Source of the DNA: JBBDXA01 sp040902585 | Lineage (GTDB): Bacteria; Planctomycetota; Phycisphaerae; Phycisphaerales; Phycisphaeraceae | Reading direction: 5' to 3' | Length of the DNA stretch: 64,000 nt | NCBI GenBank assembly: GCA_040902585.1 | Contig: JBBDXA010000229.1 | Location: 1-64,000, forward strand | Notes under the pieces: generated by a model | Told to the model about the DNA's origin: nothing | The model's database searches: none | What the model saw: the letters and a program-made list of their open reading frames with translations, nothing else | Translations under genes and position numbers: made by a program | In this document: one piece after another, positions 42,601 to 50,110 of the stretch | Numbering within the stretch: the first letter of the stretch is position 1 | How the letters are laid out: each line of letters opens with the position of its first letter

Positions 42601-42991
42601 ACCAGTGATCGCTCGTGCGCCGCCCGGTGCCGCCCGCAACCGCATCAGGCCAGACCGCGCCGCTTTCGATCCATCGCGCGATGAGGGCGACTTGCTCTTT
42701 GGAGAGCGGATCGCCTTTGGGCGGCATGATGTCATCGGGTTCATCGCCGCGGACGCGTTTGAGCAGTTCGCTGTCGCCGGCCTTCTTCGCGAGGATGACC
42801 GGGCCGCTGTCGCCGCCGTGCATCGCGGACTTTTTCGTGTCGAGGCGCAGGCCGCCTTTCTGCTTGTCCGGACCGTGACAGGAGACGCAGTGTTTGGTGA
42901 AAAGTGGCTGAATGTCGCGCGCGAAGTCAATATCCGCAGCCTGCGCGAACGCCGCGGGCAGCAGCAGGGTCAAAGTCAGCAATCGAATCAT
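39629..42991 (-). CDS. DUF1549/DUF1553 cytochrome c-like protein with three in-frame repeat inserts
   Basis: A signal peptide precedes a PSCyt1-type heme site CVSCH (residues 35-39), then the DUF1549 domain (DHFILAKLEASGLKPS to ATAFHRNTLINQEGG), a lectin-like middle part and DUF1553 (RLDLARWLVDERNPLTARV, LDWLAWTFVH, SLKAMHRLIVTSATYRQS). At 1120 residues it is long partly because of inserts of non-family sequence at about residues 275-317, 746-771 and 837-862. These are encoded by heptad arrays and a palindrome. In each case the flanks rejoin as normal family sequence, for example TFVHGE to WSLKAMHRL. The start at 42991 gives the signal peptide directly. Confidence 0.92.
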   Translation of the reverse strand: MIRLLTLTLLLPAAFAQAADIDFARDIQPLFTKHCVSCHGPDKQKGGLRLDTKKSAMHGGDSGPVILAKKAGDSELLKRVRGDEPDDIMPPKGDPLSKEQVALIARWIESGAVWPDAVAGGTGRRTSDHWSFQPIRKPALPQVKDTSWPRNAIDHFILAKLEASGLKPSKEANPYTLIRRLYLDLTGLLPTPEEAEAFAKDKSPDAYDKLVDRILASPHYGERWGRHWLDQARYADSNGYSVDSARTMWPYRDWVIDALNKDMPFDQFTILQLAGDLVEEGDRGQETGVRGQGTGDRKQETNRSESPPTPVGGTRWVSQSPTDRLIATAFHRNTLINQEGGVKGDQFRVEATYDRVATTGQVWLGLTIACAQCHTHKFDPITQKEYYEFYAFFNQCADENNTGPTVSLPLSPQVKERIAFIEGQVAALEKRLGEHDAQSAARQAAWEKALTRATVSKAAVKWQALDIKSLVSEGGATLKQLDDKSILVTGKRPANDEFTVVAEIDLPAVTAARLEVLTHDSLPQNGPGTASNGNFVLTGFLIQTGEQPAFWRDAFATHAQPSFPIEHAIDRDSKTGWAINIGKDTPPGVKMNDNHEAYFFTNEPLKIERDSPLTFTLKFELNANYHIGRFRLSVTHDKDVELTVKAKDGLTPDLRSALNTLEAKRSAAQKKLLADAFAAQDAEREPLTKEITALQKELAGVRKSTTSVMVYRDLPKPRTSFVHIRGDFLRLGPEVTPAVPEVLPEIGRNGGTEGRRDEGKADPQSTIRNPQSLPNRLDLARWLVDERNPLTARVTMNRAWMRYFPKGLVETEEDFGTQGTPPTHPQLLDWLAWTFVHGEGQGERAKGQGKDINPSSAIRNSQSPWSLKAMHRLIVTSATYRQSSVARADLMAVDPFNKLLGRQSRLRVDAEIVRDIALAAGGLLSSKVGGPSVYPPQPQGVYDFTQNRQAWNESKGEDRYRRGMYTFFFRSAPYPMLTTFDVPNMNAACTSRVRSNTPLQALSVANDEAMIECAQALALRVLGAPPGRARADGQSDKAATDSERVVHLFRLCLTRPPQQAELQRLTAYLKLAREKFSADAAAAKAIAPANRPKDVTEPEAAAWTALARAVMNLDEFITRE
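40404..40479. repeat. In-frame double heptad array (GATTGCG then CCCTTGG)
   Basis: Five GATTGCG-type heptads (40404-40438) are followed by five CCCTTGG-type heptads (40445-40479). The latter are the reverse complement of the AAGGGCC heptad found at 28213 and 57774. All lie inside the DUF1553 reading frame. Confidence 0.9.
40677..40752. repeat. In-frame heptad/octad array (GATTGCG then CCCTTCGT)
   Basis: Four GATTGCG-type heptads (40677-40704) are followed by four octads CCCTTCGT/CCCTCCGT (40715-40746), again inside the DUF1553 gene. Confidence 0.9.
42053..42153. repeat. In-frame palindrome plus nine-unit heptad array (TCCCCTG)
   Basis: A 22-bp palindrome (arms CCCACCCA / TGGGTGGG, 42053-42074) is followed by nine uninterrupted heptads (TTTCCTG, TCCCCTG, TCTCCTG and variants) at 42091-42153. 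Together they encode a non-family insert in the DUF1549 domain. The palindrome recurs at 47014. Confidence 0.9.
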
Positions 42992-43143
42992 GGAAAAACG
43001 CACAGGCAGTCCTCGAAGCGGGGTTTGAAGGGGTGTGGATAGCATTGTAGTTCCTGCCGCGACTGTTTCGGCTGATTATCCGCGAATGTTTGTTTATCGG
43101 TCGGCTAACCGTCGCGCCCGCTGCGGCAAGCATTGATGATCCT

Positions 43144-43163
43144 CCCATGCACCTGTAGCATGG
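43144..43163. promoter_or_regulatory. Small palindrome upstream of the DUF6807 gene
   Basis: Inverted arms CCATGC and GCATGG enclose 7 bp in the divergent spacer between the cytochrome and DUF6807 genes. A regulatory site is possible; no promoter boxes are clear. Confidence 0.25.
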
Positions 43164-43226
43164 ATCGAACTTTCGCAGGGAGGCGAAGGTAGTTTCACTC
43201 AAAGGTTCAACTGAAGAGGAGTTCCC

Positions 43227-44195
43227 ATGCGATCCATCGCTGTTTCACTCGTCGTCGTTCTGTTCGTCGCCGCGACTGCCGGGACCGCTGGCGCCGCGGA
43301 TGGTCCCGTGCAGGTCAAGACCGAAGGCCAGCGCGTCACCGTGCTGTTTGGCGGCAAGGTCTTCACGGAGTTCCACGGCGAAGGGCAGACCAAGCCGATT
43401 CTGTATCCGATCATCGGGCCCACCGGTGTGAACATGGTGCGCAACTGGCCGATCAAGGAGGCTGCTGAGGGCGAAGCGAAGGACCATCCGCACCACACCT
43501 CACTCTGGTACACCCACGGTGCTGTCAACGGCATCGACTTCTGGGCGGTCGGGGAAAGCAAGGGCAAGATCGTTGCCGTGGGCAAGCCCGAGGCCACGGT
43601 CAGCCCCGTGAGCGACCGCGCGGGCTTCGCTGTCGTGAAGAGCGCCCACGAGTGGCGCGGGCCTGACGGTAAGGTCGTCCTGACCGATGATCAGACCATC
43701 ACGTTTCACCTGTTCATCAATGGCGATCGTGCGATCGATTACGAAGTCACGCTCAAGGCTTCGCATGGTGATGTCGTCTTCGGTGACACCAAGGAAGGCT
43801 CGATGGGCATCCGCACCAACCCGGCCTTGCGGCTCAAGGGCACCGTCGCCAAGGGCCAGGCGGTCAACAGCGAAGGTGCCGAGGGCACGGCTCTCTGGGG
43901 CAAGCGCGCCAAGTGGGTCGACTACTGGGCACCGATCGAAGGCAGCACCGTGGGCGTGGCGATCATGGATCACCCGAAGAACCCGCGCTACCCGACGCAC
44001 TGGCATGCCCGCGAATATGGCCTGATTGCCGCCAACCCGTTCGGCATCAACGATTTTGAGAAGAAGGGCAAAGGCGCGGGCGACATGGTCATCAAGAAAG
44101 GCGAGAAGGTGACATTCAAGTATCGCTTCCTGTTCCACAAGGGCGACGTGAAGGAAGGAAGAATCGCCGAGCAATTTGAAGCCTGGGCGAAGTAG
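43227..44195 (+). CDS. Exported DUF6807 (PmoA-like) family protein
   Basis: The 322-residue protein has a signal peptide (to AGAADG, residue 24) and the DUF6807 domain, a family long labelled methane oxygenase PmoA although it is not a monooxygenase. Features are KPILYPIIGPTGVNMVRNWP, HPHHTSLWYTHGAVNG, ALWGKRAKWVDYWAPIEG and HAREYGLIAANPFG. In planctomycetes it occurs among genes for exported carbohydrate-processing proteins, as it does here. Its substrate is unknown. AGAGGAG precedes the ATG. Confidence 0.85.
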   Translation: MRSIAVSLVVVLFVAATAGTAGAADGPVQVKTEGQRVTVLFGGKVFTEFHGEGQTKPILYPIIGPTGVNMVRNWPIKEAAEGEAKDHPHHTSLWYTHGAVNGIDFWAVGESKGKIVAVGKPEATVSPVSDRAGFAVVKSAHEWRGPDGKVVLTDDQTITFHLFINGDRAIDYEVTLKASHGDVVFGDTKEGSMGIRTNPALRLKGTVAKGQAVNSEGAEGTALWGKRAKWVDYWAPIEGSTVGVAIMDHPKNPRYPTHWHAREYGLIAANPFGINDFEKKGKGAGDMVIKKGEKVTFKYRFLFHKGDVKEGRIAEQFEAWAK

Positions 44196-44261
44196 GTTTC
44201 GCCGCTTGCGGCGTAGCAACGACCATCACCGTGACACTCGGACTCTTGAAAGACATCAACC

Positions 44262-45497
44262 ATGCGACACGTAACATTCTCCGCCATCCTCTGTCTCATC
44301 CTTGGCGCAGCCCCCGGCGCCGCTCACGCCGCCGATGACGCCGACTTCAAACCCCTCTTCAACGGCAAGAACTTCGACGGCTTCACCCAGCGCGGCGGCA
44401 AGGCGAAGTACACGATCGAAACCATCGAAGGCGTCCCCACCATCGTCGGCAAGAGCGTGCCCAACACGCCCAACAGCTTCATGTGCACCGATCGCAACTA
44501 CGGCGACTTCATCCTTGAGTACGAATTCAAGGTGGATGAGGCCCTCAACTGCGGCGTGCAGATTCGCAGCAACTCGATTCCCACTTTCAAGAACGGCGTG
44601 GTGCATGGGTATCAGGTCGAGATCGATCCGGATGTGAAGCGAAACCGCATGTGGACCGCGGGGATTTACGATGAGAGCCGGCGCGGCTGGCTGAATGATC
44701 TGACGAATAACGAGCCGGCGCGGAAGGCGTTCAAGCCGGGGGCGTGGAACAAGATTCGCGTCGAGGCGGTCGGTGATTCCATCAAGACGTTCCTCAACGG
44801 CGTGCCCGCGGCCGACCTGGTCGACTCCATGACGCAGACCGGATTCATCGGCCTTCAGGTCCACGGCGTCGGCAAACGCGAAGACACGCTCACCGTCATG
44901 TACCGCAACCTGCGCATCAAGGACCTGGGCCAGCACGTCTGGAAACCGATCTGGGACGGCAAGACATTCGAAGGCTGGGAAACCATGACCGGCGGCAAGT
45001 GGGAGATCGTCGAAGACAAGGCCGGCAACTACCTGCACGGCACCAGCGCCGTCAGCGAGAAGAACCACGGCATGTTCATCCACAAGGAAAAGGTCAAGGA
45101 CTTCACGCTGCGATTGCAGGCGAAGATCTTGAAAGGCAACAGCGGCGTTTACTACCGCGTCGACAAGCTCAAGGGCGGCGTCAACGTCGCGGGCTTTCAG
45201 GCGGAGCTGGATGCGAACAACGATGTGGGCGGGCTGTACGAGACGAACGGTCGCGCGTGGGTCTCGCAGCCCAAGCCGGAGGATGTGAAGAAGTGGTGGA
45301 AGGTCGGCGAGTGGAACGAGATGACGGTCAGCGCCCACGGCACGCGCATCGTCGTGCATGTCAACGGCTTTAAGACGGCGGAACTGATGAATGATGAGAA
45401 GGGTCGACGCGAAGGTTTTCTGGCGCTGCAAATGCATGGCGGGCAGGAGATGGAAGTGATGTTCAAGGAGATTGAGGTGCTGGTTCCCTCCAAGTAA
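44262..45497 (+). CDS. Exported protein with two DUF1080 (3-keto-disaccharide hydrolase) domains
   Basis: A signal peptide (to AHAAD, about residue 24) is followed by two DUF1080 domains of about 190 residues each. Domain 1 begins FKPLFNGKNFDGFTQRGGKA and contains DFILEYEFKVDEALNCGVQIRS. Domain 2 begins KPIWDGKTFEGWETMTGGKW and contains FTLRLQAKILKGNSGVYYRV. The concanavalin-like fold is associated with 3-ketoglycoside hydrolysis. It would fit with the oxidoreductase at 47,161, because such enzymes create 3-keto sugars. It lies 66 bp after the DUF6807 gene. Confidence 0.9.
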   Translation: MRHVTFSAILCLILGAAPGAAHAADDADFKPLFNGKNFDGFTQRGGKAKYTIETIEGVPTIVGKSVPNTPNSFMCTDRNYGDFILEYEFKVDEALNCGVQIRSNSIPTFKNGVVHGYQVEIDPDVKRNRMWTAGIYDESRRGWLNDLTNNEPARKAFKPGAWNKIRVEAVGDSIKTFLNGVPAADLVDSMTQTGFIGLQVHGVGKREDTLTVMYRNLRIKDLGQHVWKPIWDGKTFEGWETMTGGKWEIVEDKAGNYLHGTSAVSEKNHGMFIHKEKVKDFTLRLQAKILKGNSGVYYRVDKLKGGVNVAGFQAELDANNDVGGLYETNGRAWVSQPKPEDVKKWWKVGEWNEMTVSAHGTRIVVHVNGFKTAELMNDEKGRREGFLALQMHGGQEMEVMFKEIEVLVPSK

Positions 45498-45516
45498 TGT
45501 TACATCAAACGTACGA

Positions 45517-45554
45517 CGCCAAAGCCCAGGGATAGCTATCCCTGGGCTTTGGCG
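45517..45554. terminator. Bidirectional terminator hairpin between convergent genes
   Basis: A perfect 38-bp palindrome (19-bp arms starting CGCCAAAGCCCAGGG) lies between the two convergent genes. The last codons and the TAG stop of the minus-strand ceramidase-like gene are inside it. Confidence 0.8.
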
Positions 45555-46978
45555 CTCACCTGCTTCAGCACCTTCTCCATCGCCTCCATCATCACCTTCT
45601 CCGCCCCCGGCGCGACCCAGCACCAGTCGCTCAGATTGCCGTCGTTCTCGCGCCAGGCGCGCTCGATCGGGATGTAGCCCGGCCCGCACTCGCCGTAGCC
45701 CGCGACCAGCACAAAATCCTTCGGCCGCAGCTTCTGGGCGGCGAGTTGGAACTCGACGTATGACTCAGCGGGCATGAGCAGGAAGCACGCGGCACCGAAG
45801 TCGATCGCGGGCACATCGATCGCGTGGCTTTCTTTCTCCGCATGCATGCGCCAGCTCAGGCCCAGGGCCGCGAGGCATTGCCCAAAAGGTGTGCGGTCAT
45901 GCTTCAAGCGATTCTGAAGATGCTCGGTGCTGAAGCCTTCACCTTCGCGCGGCTTGAGCTTCATCGGCGTGAGGCGCAGTTTCACCTGCGTCAGCGGCGA
46001 GCGCTTCGTCGCTTCCGCGGCTCGCTTCATCGCATCGTGCAGCTTGTCCGCAAGCACCGCGCGGTTCTCCGTTGAGCCATCGTTGTACTTGCCGGCCGTG
46101 ACGTTGCCGCTGCAACCGGAGACATACATCTGAAACACGCCGGGTTCATCCTTCTCGCGCTGGCTTCGTGCCATGCCGACGAAGTCACCGCTGATGCCGC
46201 CGCGACCGTAGTAACTCATCGGATGCGTGGCGTAGGCGGAAAGGGCGAGCACGGGTTTATCGCCATCGAAGAAGCTGAGCGTTTTGAGGAAGGGGTCGAC
46301 GTCGCCTTCGGGCCTGGCGCGGATGGAAGCGTCGCGCGTCGCGCTGAAGCGGTCGTAACGCGGCTTGCCATCATCATCGAGGTAGCGCCGGTTGGAGGCG
46401 ATCTCCTTCACCTCAGCCTGCCCCGTGCCGAGGTGCGTAATCCGTCGCGGCGAGCGCAGCGATTCCTTCGCCGCCTTGGCCACGCGCTGGACCGCTTCCT
46501 CGTGAAACTTCAAGTCACAGATCGAACCGCGTGCCTTCGCTTCTTCGAGCATCCTTTGCGCGGTGAGGTCGGCTATCGGCGCATCATGCTGATGAATCGC
46601 CATGACGAGCACATGTTGTTTGTCCGTGCCTGTCGCCTCCGCCAGCACTTCGCGCCAGCGTTCGTAGGCATCGTTGCGAATCTCACACCAGTCGATGGCG
46701 ACGACGACGATGGGTTTCATCGCGGCATCGGTGCTGAGCAGGATGAATCCGCGGGCTTCGAGGGGATCAATCACCTTCGCGGCCGGGGCGATGCCGCCGC
46801 CCATGAGCGCGTGGCCCAGCGGCGGGGTGACATCAGCCTTGAAGGTGGCGAGCGAGAAGGTTGGTGCGTCAGCCGCGCGGGCGGGGTGGGTGATGGCCGC
46901 GGCGGCGAGGGCGGCGGCGCTGGCGAGGAAATGCCGGCGGGTGAAGGGCGGAGGCGGCGGTATGGGGACGTGCGGCAT
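45536..46978 (-). CDS. Tat-exported neutral ceramidase-like hydrolase
   Basis: The 480-residue protein has a twin-arginine signal (RRHFLASAAALAAAAI) and the N-terminal domain typical of neutral/alkaline ceramidase-like proteins: FKADVTPPLGHALMGGG, VVAIDWCEIRNDAYERW, VLVMAIHQHDAP (probable metal-binding His) and VLALSAYATHPMSYYGRGG. YVSGCSGNVTAGKYND matches the conserved GCSGN block. Family members in planctomycetes are widespread and their substrates are mostly untested, so ceramide itself is doubtful. It converges with the DUF1080 gene across a shared hairpin. Confidence 0.82.
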   Translation of the reverse strand: MPHVPIPPPPPFTRRHFLASAAALAAAAITHPARAADAPTFSLATFKADVTPPLGHALMGGGIAPAAKVIDPLEARGFILLSTDAAMKPIVVVAIDWCEIRNDAYERWREVLAEATGTDKQHVLVMAIHQHDAPIADLTAQRMLEEAKARGSICDLKFHEEAVQRVAKAAKESLRSPRRITHLGTGQAEVKEIASNRRYLDDDGKPRYDRFSATRDASIRARPEGDVDPFLKTLSFFDGDKPVLALSAYATHPMSYYGRGGISGDFVGMARSQREKDEPGVFQMYVSGCSGNVTAGKYNDGSTENRAVLADKLHDAMKRAAEATKRSPLTQVKLRLTPMKLKPREGEGFSTEHLQNRLKHDRTPFGQCLAALGLSWRMHAEKESHAIDVPAIDFGAACFLLMPAESYVEFQLAAQKLRPKDFVLVAGYGECGPGYIPIERAWRENDGNLSDWCWVAPGAEKVMMEAMEKVLKQVSAKAQG

Positions 46979-47013
46979 TGGGGGAGTCCTCGAAGTGGTG
47001 TTCGCGTGAGGTA

Positions 47014-47040
47014 CCCACCCACGGGAGTGGGTGGGCTTTG
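47014..47040. repeat. CCCACCCA palindrome, intergenic copy
   Basis: The 22-bp palindrome and the following CTTT are identical to the copy inside the DUF1553 gene at 42053. It lies between the ceramidase-like gene start and the oxidoreductase gene. Confidence 0.85.
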
Positions 47041-47160
47041 GGGTGGTTTACTCTTCACGTTCCATCAATCCTACCGGTATTTGCAGCTAACCTGCCGAAC
47101 CCGCCGGACAATCCGTATACTGAACGGGTTCCAGTTCACCATGCTTAAAGAGAGGAAACC

Positions 47161-48636
47161 ATGGCTCGCAAGCTTTCCCGTCGTGTCTTCGTGAAGGGTT
47201 CGGTTCTCACGGCCGCCGCCCTGACCATTCCTTCCACCATCACCCGCAACGTGCTCGGCGCCAACGATGAGCTTCGGGCTGCGGTCGTCGGCGTCAACAG
47301 TCGCGGCGGTGCTCACATCGACGGCCTCGGGCGTCAGAGCGGCGTGACCGTCGCGGGCATCTGCGATGCGGATGTGAACGTGCTCAACCGCACTGTCAAG
47401 AACGTCGAGAGCAAGTTCAAGAAGGAATGCAAAGGCGAGCAGGACATCCGCAAGCTGCTGGATGACCCGAGCTTCAACATCATTTCCATCGCGACGCCCA
47501 ACCACTGGCACTCGCTGATGGCGATCTGGGCGATGCAGGCGGGCAAGGATGTGTACTGCGAGAAGCCGGTCAGCCACAACGTCTGGGAAGGCCGGCAGGC
47601 GGTGAAGGCGGCCCGCAAGTACAAGAAGATCTGTCAGACCGGCACGCAGTCGCGCTCCAGCCGGCGCGGCATCGGCGAGGCGGTGAAGTTCGTGCAGGAT
47701 GGCGAGCTCGGCAAGATTCTTTATGCCGTGGGCACCTGCTACAAGCCCCGGCAGGGCATCGGCAAGCTCGACAAGCCGCTGGTCATTCCCGACCACATCG
47801 ATTACGACCTGTGGTGCGGACCGGCGGAGAAGCGTGATCTCTTCCGCCCCAAGCTGCACTACGACTGGCACTGGGATTACAACACCGGTTCGGGCGACAT
47901 CGGTAACCAGGGCATCCACCAGATGGACATCGCCCGCTGGTTCCTCGGTGAGCAGGCGCTCAGCCCGCGCATCATGTCCATCGGCGGTCGCCTCGGCTAC
48001 GACGACGCCGGTGACACGCCCAACACCCAGGTCGCCTTCCACGCCTACGAGAAGGCTCCGCTCATCTTCGAAGTGCGCGGCCTGCCCAAGGAAGGCCTCG
48101 ACTGGAAGAAGGGGATGGACAGCTACCGCGGCTCGGGCGTCGGCGTCATCGTCCAGTGCGAAGGCGGACACGTGGTCATCCCCAACTACTACAGTGCCTC
48201 CGCTGTCGACAAGGACGGCAAGACCATCAAGGGCTGGCGCGAAGGCGATCCGATGACGGCTCACGTGGGCAACTTCGTCGATTGCGTCCGCTCGCGCAAA
48301 CGCGAAGACCTCAACGCCGACATCGAAGAGGGTCACCTGTCTTCGGCCCTGTGCCACACGGGCAACATCGCCCATCGCCTGGGCACGAAGATGACCGCCG
48401 ACCAGATCAAGGATTACGTCAAGGGCTCTCCGGAATACACCGATTCCTACGAGCGCATGGCGGATCACCTGGGCAAGAACGGCATCGACATCAAGGGCAA
48501 GACGATGACGCTTGGGCCCTGGCTGGAGATGGACGGCAAGGCGGAGACGTTCAAGAACAACGCCGCCGCGAGCAAGCTGCTCACCCGCGAGTACCGCAAG
48601 GGCTACGAGGTGCCGGACATCGATCGTATTGCGTGA
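47161..48636 (+). CDS. Tat-exported Gfo/Idh/MocA family oxidoreductase
   Basis: The 491-residue protein has a twin-arginine signal (SRRVFVKGSVLTAAALTIP) and a Rossmann domain with LRAAVVGVNSRGGAHI (dinucleotide loop), NIISIATPNHWHSLMAIWAM and the catalytic lysine in DVYCEKPVSHN. The second domain has DYDLWCGPAEKRD, HYDWHWDYNTGSGDIGNQGI and HQMDIARWFLG, typical of the planctomycete/Bacteroidetes secreted branch. The export signal suggests it is folded with bound cofactor before transport. It probably oxidises or isomerises sugars; the neighbouring DUF1080 protein could act on a 3-keto product. Confidence 0.93.
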   Translation: MARKLSRRVFVKGSVLTAAALTIPSTITRNVLGANDELRAAVVGVNSRGGAHIDGLGRQSGVTVAGICDADVNVLNRTVKNVESKFKKECKGEQDIRKLLDDPSFNIISIATPNHWHSLMAIWAMQAGKDVYCEKPVSHNVWEGRQAVKAARKYKKICQTGTQSRSSRRGIGEAVKFVQDGELGKILYAVGTCYKPRQGIGKLDKPLVIPDHIDYDLWCGPAEKRDLFRPKLHYDWHWDYNTGSGDIGNQGIHQMDIARWFLGEQALSPRIMSIGGRLGYDDAGDTPNTQVAFHAYEKAPLIFEVRGLPKEGLDWKKGMDSYRGSGVGVIVQCEGGHVVIPNYYSASAVDKDGKTIKGWREGDPMTAHVGNFVDCVRSRKREDLNADIEEGHLSSALCHTGNIAHRLGTKMTADQIKDYVKGSPEYTDSYERMADHLGKNGIDIKGKTMTLGPWLEMDGKAETFKNNAAASKLLTREYRKGYEVPDIDRIA

Positions 48637-48669
48637 GCGGATTACACCAGACGCCAGCTTGGAGGTCCC

Positions 48670-49980
48670 ATGAAGTCTTTCGTCGTTTGTATCAGTGCGC
48701 TGTTCCTGTCGTCTGCGCTCGTCGGCGCAGGCGTGATCGATTTCGAAGATCAGAAAGACGGCAACGCGCCCAAAGGCTGGACCGCGGCCCTCACGGGCGA
48801 AGGCCAAGGCAGCGTGTGGAAGATCAGCGAAGACGGCTCCGCCCCGGCCGGTCGGCTGGTCCTGAGACAGATCGGCACCAAGTCCCCGCGCCCCGCGTTC
48901 AACGTCTGCGTGCTCGACGGAACCAAGCTTGCCGATGTCGACCTGACCGTCGCCTTCAAGTCCGTTGCCGGCGAGATCGACACCGGCGGCGGTCTCGTCT
49001 GGCGATACCAGGATGCGAAGAACTATTACGTCGCGCGGATGAACCCGCTGGAAGACAACTTCCGCCTCTACAAGGTCGTCGACGGCAAACGATCGCAGCT
49101 CGCCACGGAAGATATCGAGATCGACCCTGACCAGTGGCACACGCTCCGCGTCGTACACAAGGGCGAGGCCATCGAGTGTTCGCTCAACGGCAAGTCGCTG
49201 CTGAGCGCGAAGGACGCGACGTTCGCCGACGCGGGTCTCATCGGCCTGTGGACCAAGGCCGATGCGGTCACTTCGTTCGACAAGCTCGTCATCGCCGCCG
49301 ATGGCAAGGCGGCGGCGAAGCCGAACATTCCTGATGGCTACAAGCTGCTCTACGCGCAGGATTTTGAGGACAAGGATGTGCTCAAGTCCTTCCACATGAC
49401 CGACTCCAACGCCTGGCGCTTCATGAAGGAAGGCAAGGACGGCGACAACGGCGCCATCGAACTCCATCAGCAGAGCAAGTACAAATACGTCGTGCGCTCG
49501 CCGCTGAATATCGCCCTGATCGACGGCAAGGTCTTCGGCGACTTCGTCCTCGAATGCGACATGGTTCAGACCGGCAAAGAGTACGGCCACCGCGACATGT
49601 GCATGTTCTTCGGCGTGACGGATCGCTCCAGGTTCTACTACGTTCACATGGCGACCGTGGCGGACCCCAACGCGCACAATGTGTTCATCGTGAACGACAA
49701 GCCGCGCACCAACATCGCGAAGGAGACGACCAAAGGCGTGGACTGGGGTCTGGAGAAGTGGCATCACGTGCGCCTGGAAAGGGACACCAAAGCGGGCACG
49801 ATCAAGGTTTACTTCGATGACATGACCAAGCCGATCATGGTGGCCCAGGACAAGACGTTCACCGAAGGCTTCATCGGGTTTGGTTCGTTCGACGACACCG
49901 GCAAGGTGGACAACATCCGCATCTGGGGGCCGCAAGTGAAAGAGAAGAAGGCGGAGATTTTCCCGCAGCCGGTGAAGTGA
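48670..49980 (+). CDS. Exported protein with two concanavalin-like (DUF1080/LamG-type) domains
   Basis: A signal peptide (to about residue 20) precedes two jelly-roll domains. The first (residues about 24-215) contains DVDLTVAFKSVAGEIDTGGG, LVWRYQDAKNYYVARMNPLE and FADAGLIGLWTKADAVTSFD. The second (about 225-430) contains YAQDFEDKDVLKSFHMTDSN, FVLECDMVQTGKEYGHRDMC and GFIGFGSFDDTGKVDNIRIW. They resemble 3-keto-disaccharide hydrolase/LamG folds and probably bind or cleave glycans. It follows the oxidoreductase by 33 bp with GGAGG before the start, so the two form an operon. Confidence 0.78.
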   Translation: MKSFVVCISALFLSSALVGAGVIDFEDQKDGNAPKGWTAALTGEGQGSVWKISEDGSAPAGRLVLRQIGTKSPRPAFNVCVLDGTKLADVDLTVAFKSVAGEIDTGGGLVWRYQDAKNYYVARMNPLEDNFRLYKVVDGKRSQLATEDIEIDPDQWHTLRVVHKGEAIECSLNGKSLLSAKDATFADAGLIGLWTKADAVTSFDKLVIAADGKAAAKPNIPDGYKLLYAQDFEDKDVLKSFHMTDSNAWRFMKEGKDGDNGAIELHQQSKYKYVVRSPLNIALIDGKVFGDFVLECDMVQTGKEYGHRDMCMFFGVTDRSRFYYVHMATVADPNAHNVFIVNDKPRTNIAKETTKGVDWGLEKWHHVRLERDTKAGTIKVYFDDMTKPIMVAQDKTFTEGFIGFGSFDDTGKVDNIRIWGPQVKEKKAEIFPQPVK

Positions 49981-49988
49981 TGCGGGTG

Positions 49989-50105
49989 GAGCACCATCCC
50001 GACAGGGTGGTGCTGATCTGCTGGAGCACCATCCCGGAAGGGTGGTGCTTGGAGGTCGCTATCTCGCCGCTCGCCGCAGGCACCGCCCTCCCGGGACGGT
50101 GTTCC
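49989..50105. repeat. Paired-hairpin repeat, copy 4 (three units)
   Basis: Two direct units (49989-50014 and 50024-50049) and one inverted unit (50079-50105) fill the spacer between convergent genes. The first unit starts 8 bp after a stop codon. Confidence 0.9.
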
Positions 50106-50110
50106 ACCGC

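Noticed and set aside
47116..47121. TATACT box before the oxidoreductase gene (and a similar one at 1530-1535)
   Set aside because: No matching -35 element lies at the right distance, so I do not list them as promoters.
47071..49935. A 954-codon open frame on the minus strand across two plus-strand genes
   Set aside because: It is codon-aligned antisense to a clear Gfo/Idh/MocA gene and a concanavalin-like gene, is rich in Ala/Val/Arg/Asp/His, and has no family motifs. High GC content removes stop codons from this frame.
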